64,000 bases of DNA from contig NZ_LR134523.1 of NCBI RefSeq assembly GCF_900638585.1, positions 770,001-834,000 on the forward strand. Direction: 5' to 3'. A program made the position numbers and the translations under genes. Positions 1-9,400 of the stretch are shown here, in pieces; positions within the stretch are counted from its first letter, which is position 1, and every line of letters starts with the position of its first letter. The stretch comes from Aedoeadaptatus ivorii. GTDB taxonomy: Bacteria > Bacillota > Clostridia > Tissierellales > Peptoniphilaceae. The notes beneath the pieces are model-generated. The model searched no databases. It was given only the letters and a program-made list of their open reading frames with translations, and was not told the origin of the DNA.

Positions 1-43
1 GCGCTCATCAAGTAAAGTGGAGGAATAACAAATTGGAGGAAAC

Positions 44-841
44 ATGTCTGTAATTTCTATGAAGAGCCTGCTGGAAGCGGGCGTACACTTCGGCCATCAA
101 ACCAGAAGATGGAATCCCAAGATGAAGAAATACATCTTCACCGAAAGAAACGGGATCTACATCATCGACCTGCAAAAAACCGTTCGTAAAGTCGAAGAAG
201 CTTACGATTTCGTAAGAGAAGTTGCACAAAACGGCGGTCAAATTCTGTTTGTAGGTACCAAAAAGCAAGCCCAAGACGCGATCGAAAAAGAAGCGAAAAA
301 ATGCGGCATGCACTACATCAACCAAAGATGGTTGGGCGGTCTGTTGACCAACTACCAAACCATCAACAAGAGAATCCAACGCTTAAAAGAGTTGGAAGAG
401 ATGGAAACCGACGGTCGTTTCGACGTCCTGCCGAAGAAAGAAGTCATCGGCTTGCGTCACGACAGAGAACGTCTCGAGAAGTTCCTCGGCGGCATTAAAA
501 ACATGAACGGTCTTCCCGATGTGATGTACGTCGTAGACCCGAAAAAAGAAAACATTGCCGTGCAGGAAGCACAAAAATTGGGTATTCCTATCGTAGGTAT
601 CCTCGATACCAACTGCGATCCCGACGAACTGGACTATCCGATTCCCGGTAACGACGACGCCATTCGCGCCGTTAAGCTGATTACCGAGACGATTTCCAAC
701 GCCGTCATCGAAGGAAGACAAGGCGCACAAGAAGAAGCAGAAGAAGTACAAGTGGAAGACATGCAGTCTGAAGACGAATCTGTCGAAGAAACTGAAAATC
801 AAAATACAGATAGTGCGGCTGAAACAGAAGAACAAGAATAA
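44..841 (+). CDS. rpsB: 30S ribosomal protein S2
   Basis: S2 of the small ribosomal subunit. The 265-residue protein begins with the family's typical N-terminus ([20 protein letters not shown]) and carries the conserved RWLGGLLTN and DTNCDPD segments. The ATG follows a strong Shine-Dalgarno (TTGGAGGAAAC). It is somewhat longer than usual S2 because of an acidic E/Q/S-rich tail from about residue 225 to the end, which is probably flexible. It heads the rpsB-tsf-pyrH-frr order common in bacteria. The 43 bases before it hold only the ribosome binding site and the end of an untranslated leader; its promoter lies outside the window. Confidence 0.98.
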   Translation: MSVISMKSLLEAGVHFGHQTRRWNPKMKKYIFTERNGIYIIDLQKTVRKVEEAYDFVREVAQNGGQILFVGTKKQAQDAIEKEAKKCGMHYINQRWLGGLLTNYQTINKRIQRLKELEEMETDGRFDVLPKKEVIGLRHDRERLEKFLGGIKNMNGLPDVMYVVDPKKENIAVQEAQKLGIPIVGILDTNCDPDELDYPIPGNDDAIRAVKLITETISNAVIEGRQGAQEEAEEVQVEDMQSEDESVEETENQNTDSAAETEEQE

Positions 842-849
842 GTTGATTT

Positions 850-885
850 ATAAGAGTTCTAAAGGCCTTTAGGACTCTTATTTTT
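850..885 (+). terminator. Intrinsic terminator/attenuator between rpsB and tsf
   Basis: A 16-bp inverted repeat (850-865 with 866-881, one G-U type mismatch, AAGGCCTT centre) is followed by a run of T. There is no promoter visible between it and tsf, so it probably trims or partly reduces transcription from rpsB into tsf rather than fully stopping it. Confidence 0.75.
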
Positions 886-914
886 ATGAATAGGATCATT
901 GAAAGGGGTACAAG

Positions 915-1559
915 ATGGAAATCACAGCAAAAATGGTGAAAGAACTCAGAGAAAAAACCGGCGCAGGCATGATGGACTGTAAAAAAGCGCTCCAAGAAGC
1001 CGAAGGCGATATGGATCGTGCCGTCGATATTCTCAGAGAACAAGGACTCAGCAAGGTCGCTAAAAAGGCGAGCAGAATCGCAGCTGAAGGCATCGTCGAC
1101 AGCTACATTCACAACAACCGCATCGGCGTATTGATCGAAGTCAACTCCGAAACCGACTTTGTCGCTAAGAACGAAGACTTTAAAAATTTCGTGAAGGATA
1201 TGGCTATGCAAGTGGCCGCAGCGAACCCCAAATACGTCACCCGCGACGAAGTGCCGGCAGAAGAAGTAGAACACGAAAAATCCATCTTGAAGGAACAAGC
1301 ACTGAACGAAGGCAAGCCCGAACACATCGTCGAAAAGATGGTAGAAGGCCGCCTGGAAAAATTCTATGAAGAGATCGTCCTCTTGGATCAACCCTTTATC
1401 AAAGACGGCGATCAAACCGTCAACGATCTGCTGAGTGCATTGACCGCAAAGATCGGCGAAAAGATCAGCATCCGTCGCTTTGTCCGCTATGAGGTGGGCG
1501 AAGGCATGGAAAAACGCGAAGAAGACTTTGCAGAAGAAGTCGCAAAGCAAATGAAATAA
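915..1559 (+). CDS. tsf: Elongation factor Ts (short form)
   Basis: Nucleotide exchange factor for EF-Tu. The N-terminal UBA-like domain (residues about 1-55) and the core motif TDFVAKN (about residue 78) are intact. At 214 residues it is much shorter than the roughly 290-residue form of Bacillus or E. coli and closer to the short Thermus-type protein, implying loss of part of the second core subdomain. The start follows GAAAGGGG at good spacing. It lies between rpsB and pyrH, separated from rpsB by a hairpin. Confidence 0.96.
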   Translation: MEITAKMVKELREKTGAGMMDCKKALQEAEGDMDRAVDILREQGLSKVAKKASRIAAEGIVDSYIHNNRIGVLIEVNSETDFVAKNEDFKNFVKDMAMQVAAANPKYVTRDEVPAEEVEHEKSILKEQALNEGKPEHIVEKMVEGRLEKFYEEIVLLDQPFIKDGDQTVNDLLSALTAKIGEKISIRRFVRYEVGEGMEKREEDFAEEVAKQMK

Positions 1560-1568
1560 GCCCGCGAC

Positions 1569-2282
1569 ATGACCATGGAACCGAAATACAAGAGGATCGT
1601 CTTAAAACTCAGCGGGGAAGCCATGGCCGGTGACAAGGGAATCGGAATCGATTCGTCCGTGGTTCGCCTATATGCATCGGAAATCAAAAAGATCTCCGAA
1701 CTGGGCGTAGAAACCTGCATCGTAGTCGGCGGCGGAAACTTCTGGAGAGGGCGCGACAGCCAAGATATGGACCGCGCCACCTCCGATTATATGGGGATGC
1801 TCGGCACCGTAATGAATGCCCTCGCCCTTCAAGACGCTCTGGAGCAGATGGACGTCATAACCAGAGTGATGACCGCCATAGAAATGAAAGAAGTGGCCGA
1901 ACCCTATATTCGTAGACGCGCCATTCGACATCTGGAAAAGCAGAGAGTCGTCATTTTCTCCGGTGGCATCGGCAATCCCTACTTTTCTACGGATACCACG
2001 GCGGCACTGCGCGCCGCAGAAATCGACGCAGAGGTCATTTTGCTCGCCAAAAAGGGCGTAGACGGCATTTACGATTCGGATCCGAATGTAAATCCCGACG
2101 CGGTAAAATACGAGAGACTCGACTATATCGAAATCCTGAAGAAAAACTTAAAAATTATGGATTCTACGGCGACTTCTCTCTGTATGGAAAACAAGATTCC
2201 GCTGATTGTGTTCGGCATCGACAACGAGAACAACATCTACGATGTCGTCATGGGCAAAACTTTGGGAACCCATGTTGAATAG
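1569..2282 (+). CDS. pyrH: UMP kinase
   Basis: Phosphorylates UMP to UDP in pyrimidine nucleotide synthesis (bacterial hexameric amino-acid-kinase fold). Visible motifs are KLSGEAMAG near the N-terminus, [11 protein letters not shown], and the [13 protein letters not shown] plus [10 protein letters not shown] nucleotide-binding segments. 237 residues is the normal size. Two in-frame ATGs (1569 and 1575) occur 9-15 bases after the tsf stop and neither has a clear Shine-Dalgarno, so translation is probably coupled to tsf. Confidence 0.97.
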   Translation: MTMEPKYKRIVLKLSGEAMAGDKGIGIDSSVVRLYASEIKKISELGVETCIVVGGGNFWRGRDSQDMDRATSDYMGMLGTVMNALALQDALEQMDVITRVMTAIEMKEVAEPYIRRRAIRHLEKQRVVIFSGGIGNPYFSTDTTAALRAAEIDAEVILLAKKGVDGIYDSDPNVNPDAVKYERLDYIEILKKNLKIMDSTATSLCMENKIPLIVFGIDNENNIYDVVMGKTLGTHVE

Positions 2283-2303
2283 ACTGTAATAAGGAGGAAG
2301 TTT

Positions 2304-2864
2304 ATGGAGTTTGGCGATATTAAACGCGATATCAAAGACAAAACCGAAAAGACCATTGCAGTATTACGCGAGGAGTTGACCTCGATCCGTGCCGGTCGGG
2401 CGAACCCCTCTTTGTTGGATCGCATCACCGTCGAGGCATACGGTCAACAGACCCCTCTGAATCAAATCGCCGGTATTACCGCTCCGGAAGCTCGTCTTCT
2501 TACCGTACAGCCCTGGGATCCTTCTCTGATCGGCGCGATCGAAAAGGAAATCTTAAAATCGGATTTGGGTTTGAACCCTTCCAACGACGGAAAGATTATC
2601 CGCCTCGTCATTCCAGCGCTTACGGAAGAACGCAGAAAAGATTTGATCAAAGTCGTAGGAAAAGACGCAGAAAAATCCAAAGTCGCGATTCGCAACATTC
2701 GCAGAGAGTCCATCGACATCATCAAAAAAGCCGAAAAGAACAAGGAAATTTCCGAAGATGAATTGAAGGCCTATGAGGAAGAAATTCAAAAGGAAATCGA
2801 CGCCGCCGTCGCCGAAATCGACAAGGTAGCCAAGGCGAAAGAAGAAGAACTGTCAGAAATCTAA
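2304..2864 (+). CDS. frr: Ribosome recycling factor
   Basis: Splits post-termination ribosomes together with EF-G. The 186-residue protein has the usual [14 protein letters not shown] and [11 protein letters not shown] segments and a helical C-terminus. The start is preceded by AAGGAGGAAG. Located directly after pyrH in the standard order, and followed by an intrinsic terminator. Confidence 0.98.
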   Translation: MEFGDIKRDIKDKTEKTIAVLREELTSIRAGRANPSLLDRITVEAYGQQTPLNQIAGITAPEARLLTVQPWDPSLIGAIEKEILKSDLGLNPSNDGKIIRLVIPALTEERRKDLIKVVGKDAEKSKVAIRNIRRESIDIIKKAEKNKEISEDELKAYEEEIQKEIDAAVAEIDKVAKAKEEELSEI

Positions 2865-2876
2865 AGAAACTAAATA

Positions 2877-2903
2877 GAACCCCTTCGGGGGTTCTTTCTT
2901 TTT
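2877..2903 (+). terminator. Intrinsic terminator after frr
   Basis: Hairpin GAACCCC-TTCG-GGGGTTC (2877-2894 with stable UUCG loop) followed by TTCTTTTT. No promoter fits between it and the uppS start at 2916, so uppS expression needs read-through or a promoter inside frr. Confidence 0.85.
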
Positions 2904-2915
2904 AGGAGGAATCTC

Positions 2916-3629
2916 GTGGATACGGAAACCAGAAATATGCCCGATCATATCGGCATCATTATGGACGGCAATGGCAGATGGGCACAGAAGCGCAATCTTC
3001 CTCGCGGCTACGGCCACAAAGAAGGGGCTATGCGCGTTTTGGACATCGTAAAGGCGTGTTACAAAAAAGACATCCCCTATCTTTCGCTCTATGCGTTTTC
3101 TACGGAAAATTGGAAGCGTCCGGCGGAGGAAGTGCAGCATTTGATGGCGCTTCTGCAAAAGTTTATCGCCAAATACATCGCCGAAATGCACGAAAACGGC
3201 ATACGCCTGAATGTAATGGGAGATATCGAAGCTTTGCCCGAAAAAGTCAGAGAATCCGTCCAAGGCGCTTTGCAGACGACCGCCGATAATAGTAAAATGG
3301 TCTTAAATATAGGGCTGAACTACGGCGGACAGGACGAAATTCTTCGCGCGGCAAAATCCCTGGCAAAAGACGTGGAGGCCGGCAAAATCGATGCCGATGC
3401 CATCGACAAAGAAGCCTTTGAATCGCGCCTTTACACCGCCGGTGCACCGCCGCTGGATCTTTTAATTCGCCCCAGCGGCGAGCTGCGGGTCAGCAACTTT
3501 ATGTTGTATCAGCTGGCATACAGCGAATTTTGGTTTTCAGACGTCCTCTGGCCGGACTTTACCCCGGAAGTGCTGGACGTCGCCCTTCGGGATTACCAAA
3601 ACCGAAATCGCAGGTTTGGGGGCATTTAA
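2916..3629 (+). CDS. uppS: Isoprenyl (undecaprenyl) diphosphate synthase
   Basis: Cis-prenyltransferase making the C55 lipid carrier for cell-wall synthesis. DGNGRWAQKR with the catalytic Asp near residue 17, GYGHKEGA, and the C-terminal RPSGELRVSNF segment are all present. 237 residues is typical. It starts at GTG, chosen because AGGAGGA lies six bases upstream. The stop abuts the cdsA start with no gap, indicating coupled translation. Confidence 0.97.
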   Translation: MDTETRNMPDHIGIIMDGNGRWAQKRNLPRGYGHKEGAMRVLDIVKACYKKDIPYLSLYAFSTENWKRPAEEVQHLMALLQKFIAKYIAEMHENGIRLNVMGDIEALPEKVRESVQGALQTTADNSKMVLNIGLNYGGQDEILRAAKSLAKDVEAGKIDADAIDKEAFESRLYTAGAPPLDLLIRPSGELRVSNFMLYQLAYSEFWFSDVLWPDFTPEVLDVALRDYQNRNRRFGGI

Positions 3630-4400
3630 TTGAATAATTTTTGGGTAAGGACAGCGACGGCCGTCGTCTTGTTTTTGATCCTCGCCGTCATCCTCCACTT
3701 CGGCGGATGGGTGTTAAATATCGCCGTATTGTTGATCTCGCTGCAGCTCTGTCACGAACTGAGCAGGGCGTTTCAGCACAAGGGACATTATATTCCCGAA
3801 CGCTATATCTTGTTTTCCTGTTTTCTGCATTATGTGGTCTTTCAATTACAATGGCCGATGTTTATCGCATTTTCCGTATCCACCTTTCTATTGGTGCTCT
3901 TCTTGCTTCGGAGTCGGTATTTTACATTAGAAGATGCCGCGATTTGTTTTTTAATTCTGGTCTATGTGCCGTATTTTCTGTTTCCGATCATCTACCTGGA
4001 CCACACCAACTATATTTATTTGGTCTTCGTCATTACCATCGCCACCGACAGCTTTGCCTATCTCGCCGGCACGTCTTTCGGCAAGCGAAAGCTATGTCCC
4101 TCTATCAGTCCGAATAAGACCGTAGAAGGGGCGCTGGGGGCGATTCTCGGTACGGTAATCTGCGGATTGATCTTTTGCGGCGTCTTCGGATTGGGTATTA
4201 CTGTATTCCACGCGCTGTTTATCGGATTAGCTTCGGTGACGGCACAGTTGGGCGATTTATTCGCATCGAAAATAAAAAGAGAGACGGGAATCAAAGATTA
4301 CGGCAACTTTTTGCCGGGCCACGGCGGTCTATTGGATCGCTTTGACAGCATCTTATTGATCATTCCCATGGTCTATATGCTGTATTGGTTCCCGCTCTAG
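3630..4400 (+). CDS. cdsA: Phosphatidate cytidylyltransferase
   Basis: Makes CDP-diacylglycerol for phospholipid synthesis at the membrane. The sequence is mostly hydrophobic (about seven to eight membrane segments) and ends with the CTP-transferase signature around residues 210-245, including KDYGNFLPGHGGLLDRFDS. It begins at TTG immediately after the uppS stop, with GGGGG inside the uppS end serving as ribosome binding site. dxr (DXP reductoisomerase), which usually follows cdsA in Firmicutes, is absent; rseP comes next instead. Confidence 0.95.
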   Translation: MNNFWVRTATAVVLFLILAVILHFGGWVLNIAVLLISLQLCHELSRAFQHKGHYIPERYILFSCFLHYVVFQLQWPMFIAFSVSTFLLVLFLLRSRYFTLEDAAICFLILVYVPYFLFPIIYLDHTNYIYLVFVITIATDSFAYLAGTSFGKRKLCPSISPNKTVEGALGAILGTVICGLIFCGVFGLGITVFHALFIGLASVTAQLGDLFASKIKRETGIKDYGNFLPGHGGLLDRFDSILLIIPMVYMLYWFPL

Positions 4401-4408
4401 GAGGTTTT

Positions 4409-5407
4409 ATGACGACTATACTCGGTTCGATTTTTGTATTCGTATTGATCATCGCCCTACACGAATTGGGGCATTTTGCCATGGCGAAGGCCGTCGGCAT
4501 TAAGGTCAACGAATATTCCATAGGCATGGGGCCCGCGCTGTGGAAGAAGCAAAAAGGCGAAACACAATACAGTTTGCGGGCACTTCCCATAGGCGGATAC
4601 GTCGCCATGGAAGGAGAAGAGGATGCCTCGGACGATCCCCGATCCTTTAATAACGCATCGGTCGCGGCGCGAATGGCCGTGGTGGTAAGTGGTGCGGCGA
4701 TGAACTTCGTATTGGCCTTTGTCGCCTTTACCTTATTTTTAATGATCAGCGGCTATCCGACGCAAACGGTAGATACCGTAATCGAAGGATCTCCCGCACA
4801 AGCGGCGGGGATGCGTGCAGGCGATACGATCCTTTCAGTTGACGATCGCGAGGTCCGAAGCTGGGAAGATTTTTCCGGCTATGTCGCGGATAAACAAGGA
4901 ACGCTCTCCGTTTCGGTGAATCGTGACGGCAATACACTTTCTTTTTCTGTAATGCCGAAGACGGAAAACGGAAAGAGCATCATCGGCGTCAAGCCGACGA
5001 GTGAATTTCATCCCATACGCGCAATCGCGGATGGTGCGTCCATGACGGGCGGCGTCGTCCTTACGATTTTCGACGTATTGGGAAAACTCTTTAGCGGCGC
5101 CGTCGGCGTCGACAATCTATCTGGTCCGGTAGGGGTCGTAAAGATCATCGGAGATTCCGCAAAATACGGCTTTGCCTCGCTGATGTTTATCACGGGGTAT
5201 ATCTCCGCCAACCTGGGTTTTATGAACCTGCTGCCGATTCCCGCCTTGGACGGGGGAAAGCTCTTGTTCCTTTTGATCGAGGCAATTCGCGGAAAAGCGG
5301 TGGACGAAAAGCTGGAAATGGGTCTTTCTCTGATCAGCATCACCCTTTTGTTCGGCCTGATGATCTATGTGACAATTTTTGGAGATATTGCCCGATTTAT
5401 AAAATAG
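4409..5407 (+). CDS. rseP: RIP-type site-2 zinc metalloprotease
   Basis: Membrane-embedded M50 protease that cuts membrane-anchored substrates such as anti-sigma factors or leftover signal peptides. With the start at 4409 (AGGAGG at 4399-4404) the protein is 332 residues. HELGH zinc motif is at residues 18-22 in the first membrane helix, a PDZ domain spans about 100-180, and an NLLPIPALDGGK motif lies in a late helix. An upstream in-frame ATG at 4385 overlaps cdsA and has no ribosome binding site, so I reject it. Confidence 0.95.
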   Translation: MTTILGSIFVFVLIIALHELGHFAMAKAVGIKVNEYSIGMGPALWKKQKGETQYSLRALPIGGYVAMEGEEDASDDPRSFNNASVAARMAVVVSGAAMNFVLAFVAFTLFLMISGYPTQTVDTVIEGSPAQAAGMRAGDTILSVDDREVRSWEDFSGYVADKQGTLSVSVNRDGNTLSFSVMPKTENGKSIIGVKPTSEFHPIRAIADGASMTGGVVLTIFDVLGKLFSGAVGVDNLSGPVGVVKIIGDSAKYGFASLMFITGYISANLGFMNLLPIPALDGGKLLFLLIEAIRGKAVDEKLEMGLSLISITLLFGLMIYVTIFGDIARFIK

Positions 5408-5420
5408 AGGGAGGATATCG

Positions 5421-6479
5421 ATGGCTGAGAATACGAGACAAATCATGGTGGGAGACGTCGCCGTCGGCGGCGGCGCGCCGATCAGCATTCAGTCCATGAC
5501 CAATACCAAGACGAAGGATACCGATTCGACGGTTCGACAGATTCACCGCTTGGAAGCGGTGGGTTGCGACATCGTTCGGGTGGCCGTAAACGATGCGGAC
5601 GATGCAAAGGCACTTCCTAAAATACGATCGGCGATTTCGATCCCCGTAATCGCCGACATTCAATTCGATTACAAATTGGCCCTCTATGCCGTAGAACACG
5701 GCGTAGACGGCCTTCGGATCAACCCCGGAAATATCGGTGAGGACTGGAAAATTCGAGAAGTCGCAGAAGCCGCAAAGGCCCAGGGGCTTTCGATTCGCGT
5801 CGGTGTAAACTCCGGCTCTGTTAAGCGCGCTTTTATCGACAAATTCGGGGGCGTCAATCCCGATTCTATCGTCGGATCCGCTTTAGAAGAAACAGAGATG
5901 TTGGAAAAATTTGGTTTTCGCGACATAAAAGTTTCGCTGAAGTCATCGGATGTCCACCAATCCGTCGAAAGCTACCGCAAATTTGCCGCCCTTACGGACT
6001 ATCCGCTGCACTTGGGCATTACCGAAGCCGGTGCGGGCGAAAGGGGCATCGTAAAATCCGCCATGGGTCTCGGGATTTTGCTGTACGAAGGCATTGGCGA
6101 TACGATGCGCGTCTCCTTGACCGGCGACCCGACCGATGAAGTACAGACGGCAAAGTTGATTTTATCGGGATTGGGGCTGCGAACAGACGGAATCGAGATC
6201 GTCTCCTGCCCGACTTGCGGTCGCACCGAGATCGATTTGATCGGTATCGTAAAAGAAGCGGAAGAGCGTTTTAAGGATCTCGACTTTCAGGGCAAAATCG
6301 CGATTATGGGTTGCAGAGTCAACGGGCCCGGCGAAGCACAAGAAGCCGACTACGGCATTTGCGGCGGAAACGGCCGCGGCGTGATCTTCAAAAAAGGCAA
6401 GGTCATCCGCTCGGTTTCGGAATCGGAGCTGCTCGACGGACTGATCGAGTGCATAGAAAGGGATCGTCTTGAAAAATAA
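5421..6479 (+). CDS. ispG: 4-hydroxy-3-methylbut-2-enyl diphosphate synthase
   Basis: Iron-sulfur enzyme of the MEP isoprenoid pathway converting MEcPP to HMBPP. The TIM barrel opens with GGGAPISIQSMTNT, and the [4Fe-4S] ligands are seen in CPTCGRTEID and GCRVNGPGEA near the C-terminus. 352 residues is normal. GAGGGAGGATATCG precedes the ATG. Its end overlaps polC by 11 bases. With uppS upstream and ispD-ispF at 49.8-51.0 kb it confirms a MEP-pathway organism. Confidence 0.97.
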   Translation: MAENTRQIMVGDVAVGGGAPISIQSMTNTKTKDTDSTVRQIHRLEAVGCDIVRVAVNDADDAKALPKIRSAISIPVIADIQFDYKLALYAVEHGVDGLRINPGNIGEDWKIREVAEAAKAQGLSIRVGVNSGSVKRAFIDKFGGVNPDSIVGSALEETEMLEKFGFRDIKVSLKSSDVHQSVESYRKFAALTDYPLHLGITEAGAGERGIVKSAMGLGILLYEGIGDTMRVSLTGDPTDEVQTAKLILSGLGLRTDGIEIVSCPTCGRTEIDLIGIVKEAEERFKDLDFQGKIAIMGCRVNGPGEAQEADYGICGGNGRGVIFKKGKVIRSVSESELLDGLIECIERDRLEK

Positions 6480-9400
6480 ATCCGAAAATCCATCAGAGCG
6501 CGCTCTGGTGGATTTTATGCTAAATAGAAACATCAAAGTGAATAAGATCGTCTACGCTCCCGATCGCGCGGAAATCGTCTGTTATAGCGAATCCGTAGAC
6601 GACGATTCGCAGCGGTTCAGCGATCTGATGACCCGCTGTTTTTCGGGTGTATCGATTCGAATGCATCATGAACAGACACCCGAGGCCGTCCCCGTCAAAG
6701 ACCTCTCTTCCGAAGATATATTGGAATTTTTGCGGGGGCGCATCGCTTCTTCGCAGGCTTGGCTCGACGCAAACAGCTGCAAAATCGAAAAAGACAGCAT
6801 TACCCTCCGCGTGCCGAATGTTACCATGGAAAGAAATATTGCCGCCCTCTCTTTAGAAGCGGAACTGGAGAAAATCAGCGGCCATTCCTATCGGATTTGT
6901 TGCAAAGTGGAAGAAGCGGAGGCGGAGATAGAAGCACTGTGTTCGCAGATGGACGACGAGGAGTCCGAATTCTGTGCGCGCTATCAGGCGGAGGCGGCAA
7001 AGTTTGAAAAACAAGAAGCCGCTCAGATCGAGGAGAATTATATCTTCGGCAAGGACAATTTCGACGCACCCATGCCGCTTTCGGATTGTCGAGGCGGAGA
7101 AACTGTGACCGTAGCGGGACAGGTGTTTCAAACGGATCGCCGCAATATCAAAAACAACAAGACGCTTTTTATATTATCGATCTACGATGGAAGCGACAGC
7201 CGCAATGTAAAAGCCTTTGTCAAAGACGAAGAAGCCGATGCGTTTGCCGCGCATTTTAAGACCGGTGCGGACATTCTCGTGCGCGGAAAATTCGAATACG
7301 ACAGTTTTGACCGCAACGAGAGCATTATGGCGAGGAGTATAAAGAACATCTTCGTAGAACGGCGCACCGACACGGCACCCGAAAAGCGGATCGAGCTACA
7401 TCTGCACACCAAAATGAGCAATATGGCGGGCTGTGAAAGTATCGGCGCCTTTGCCCGTCGCGCAAAGGAATGGGGCCACAGTGCCATCGCGATCACAGAC
7501 GACAATGTGGTCCAGGGCTATCCCGATGCGATGCAGGCAGCCAAAAAACACGATATGCGCATTCTCTATGGCATCGATGCCGATATCGTCGACGACAAAG
7601 AGAAAATTTTTAAGAATCCGGACGGCGTTCGACACGATCTAAGCTATATCGTCTTCGACTTGGAGACGACGGGTTTTTCTCCGCGCTTCGACGAAATTAC
7701 GGAGATCGGCGCCGTGAAAATCGAGAAGGGACGAATCGTCTCTCGATTTTCGACATTTGTTAATCCCGGACGGCCGATCCCGGAAAAGATCGTCGAATTG
7801 ACGGGCATCACCGACGATATGGTAAAGGATGCGCCGAAGATCGACGAGATCTTGCCGGAATTTGAATTCTTTATCGGCGAAGGGATCTTGGTCGCCCACA
7901 ATGCCACCTTTGACTCGCGCTTTTTGGAATTTCGACGTCCCGAAAAACCGCGCTATGCGACCATCGATACGCTCTTGTTGTCCCAATGCCTTCCGATTTC
8001 TGTAAAAAACTACAAACTCGGGACCCTGGCAAAGCGCTTCGGCATCTCGCTAAACGGCGCCCACCGCGCCGTCAACGACGCCGAGGCGACGGCGGAGCTG
8101 TTCTTGGAATTGCAAAAACTCGCCGCCCGAGAAGGCGTAGATGCACCGGAGTCGTATGAAGAACTCTACCACCCCCATCCGGAGCGCCTTTTTCCGACAA
8201 AACTGACCCTTTTCCCCAAAAATTTAGAGGCCCTTACCGAACTGTACCGATTGGTCTCGGATTCGCACACAAAGACGTTTTTCCGCACGGCGCGCATCCC
8301 GCGCTCTAAATTGGAAGCCGTACGGGAGGATTTCATCGTAGGCAGCGGGGGAGAAAGCGGAGAACTCATAGATGCCTATCTGCGCGGCGCCTCGGACGCG
8401 GAATTGAAGGATCACATTCGCCGCTGCGATTATGTCGAAGTTTCCCCGCCGCCTCGGTATAGAAAAGCCTATTTCGACGGTCTGCTCCAGTCACAGGCGG
8501 ATGCGGAAGAGATGATTTGCCACATTTTGCGTCTTGCCGATGCAGAAGGCGTACCCGTCGTCGCCTCCTCCGATGTGCGCTATATGGATCCGGATGATTA
8601 TTTGTATTTTGAGATCTTGAAGCACGCAAAATTTAGCGGCCGGGCGATGGGCAATTCCCATGCCTATTTTATGACGACGGACGAAATGCTCGCGGCTTTT
8701 GATTTTCTGGGGCAGGAGACGGCGCATCGGATCGTGATCGAAAATCCTTTCGACATCGTCTCGGCAATCGAAGAAATCCAACCGATCCCTTCGGGTAAAT
8801 TTCCTCCGAAGATTCAAAATGCCGATGTCGATTTGCGCAACGATACCTACAAACGGGCGCGGGAAATCTACGGCGACCCGCTGCCCGAAATCGTCGAACA
8901 AAGGCTCGAGAAAGAACTTACCAGTATCATCGGAAACGGCTATGCCGTGATGTATCGCATCGCCCAAAAGCTCGTCAAAAAATCCAATGACGACGGATAT
9001 TATGTGGGTTCGCGGGGATCGGTCGGTTCCTCTCTCGTTGCGACGATGACGGGCATTACCGAAGTCAACCCGCTTTCGCCGCACTATGTCTGTCCGGACT
9101 GCGGATTTAGCGATTTTTCGGTGGAGGAGAGCATCAGTTCCGGTTTCGATCTGCCAAAGAGAAACTGTCCCGAATGCGGCGCGCCCTTGCGACGGGATGG
9201 GCACAAAATCCCCTTCGAAGTCTTTTTGGGCTTCTATGGCGATAAGGAACCGGATATCGACTTGAACTTTGCCGGGGAATACCAACCCACGGCGCACAAG
9301 TTTATCGAAGACAGTTTCGGCGAAGGCTTTGTGTTCCGCGCCGGCACCATAGGCACTTTGGCGGAGAAGACCGCCTACGGTTTCGTGCGGAAGTATCTCG

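Noticed and set aside
705-1550. 281-residue minus-strand open frame across the rpsB end and tsf
   Set aside because: Antisense to tsf and crosses the terminator; Phe/Leu-rich shadow.
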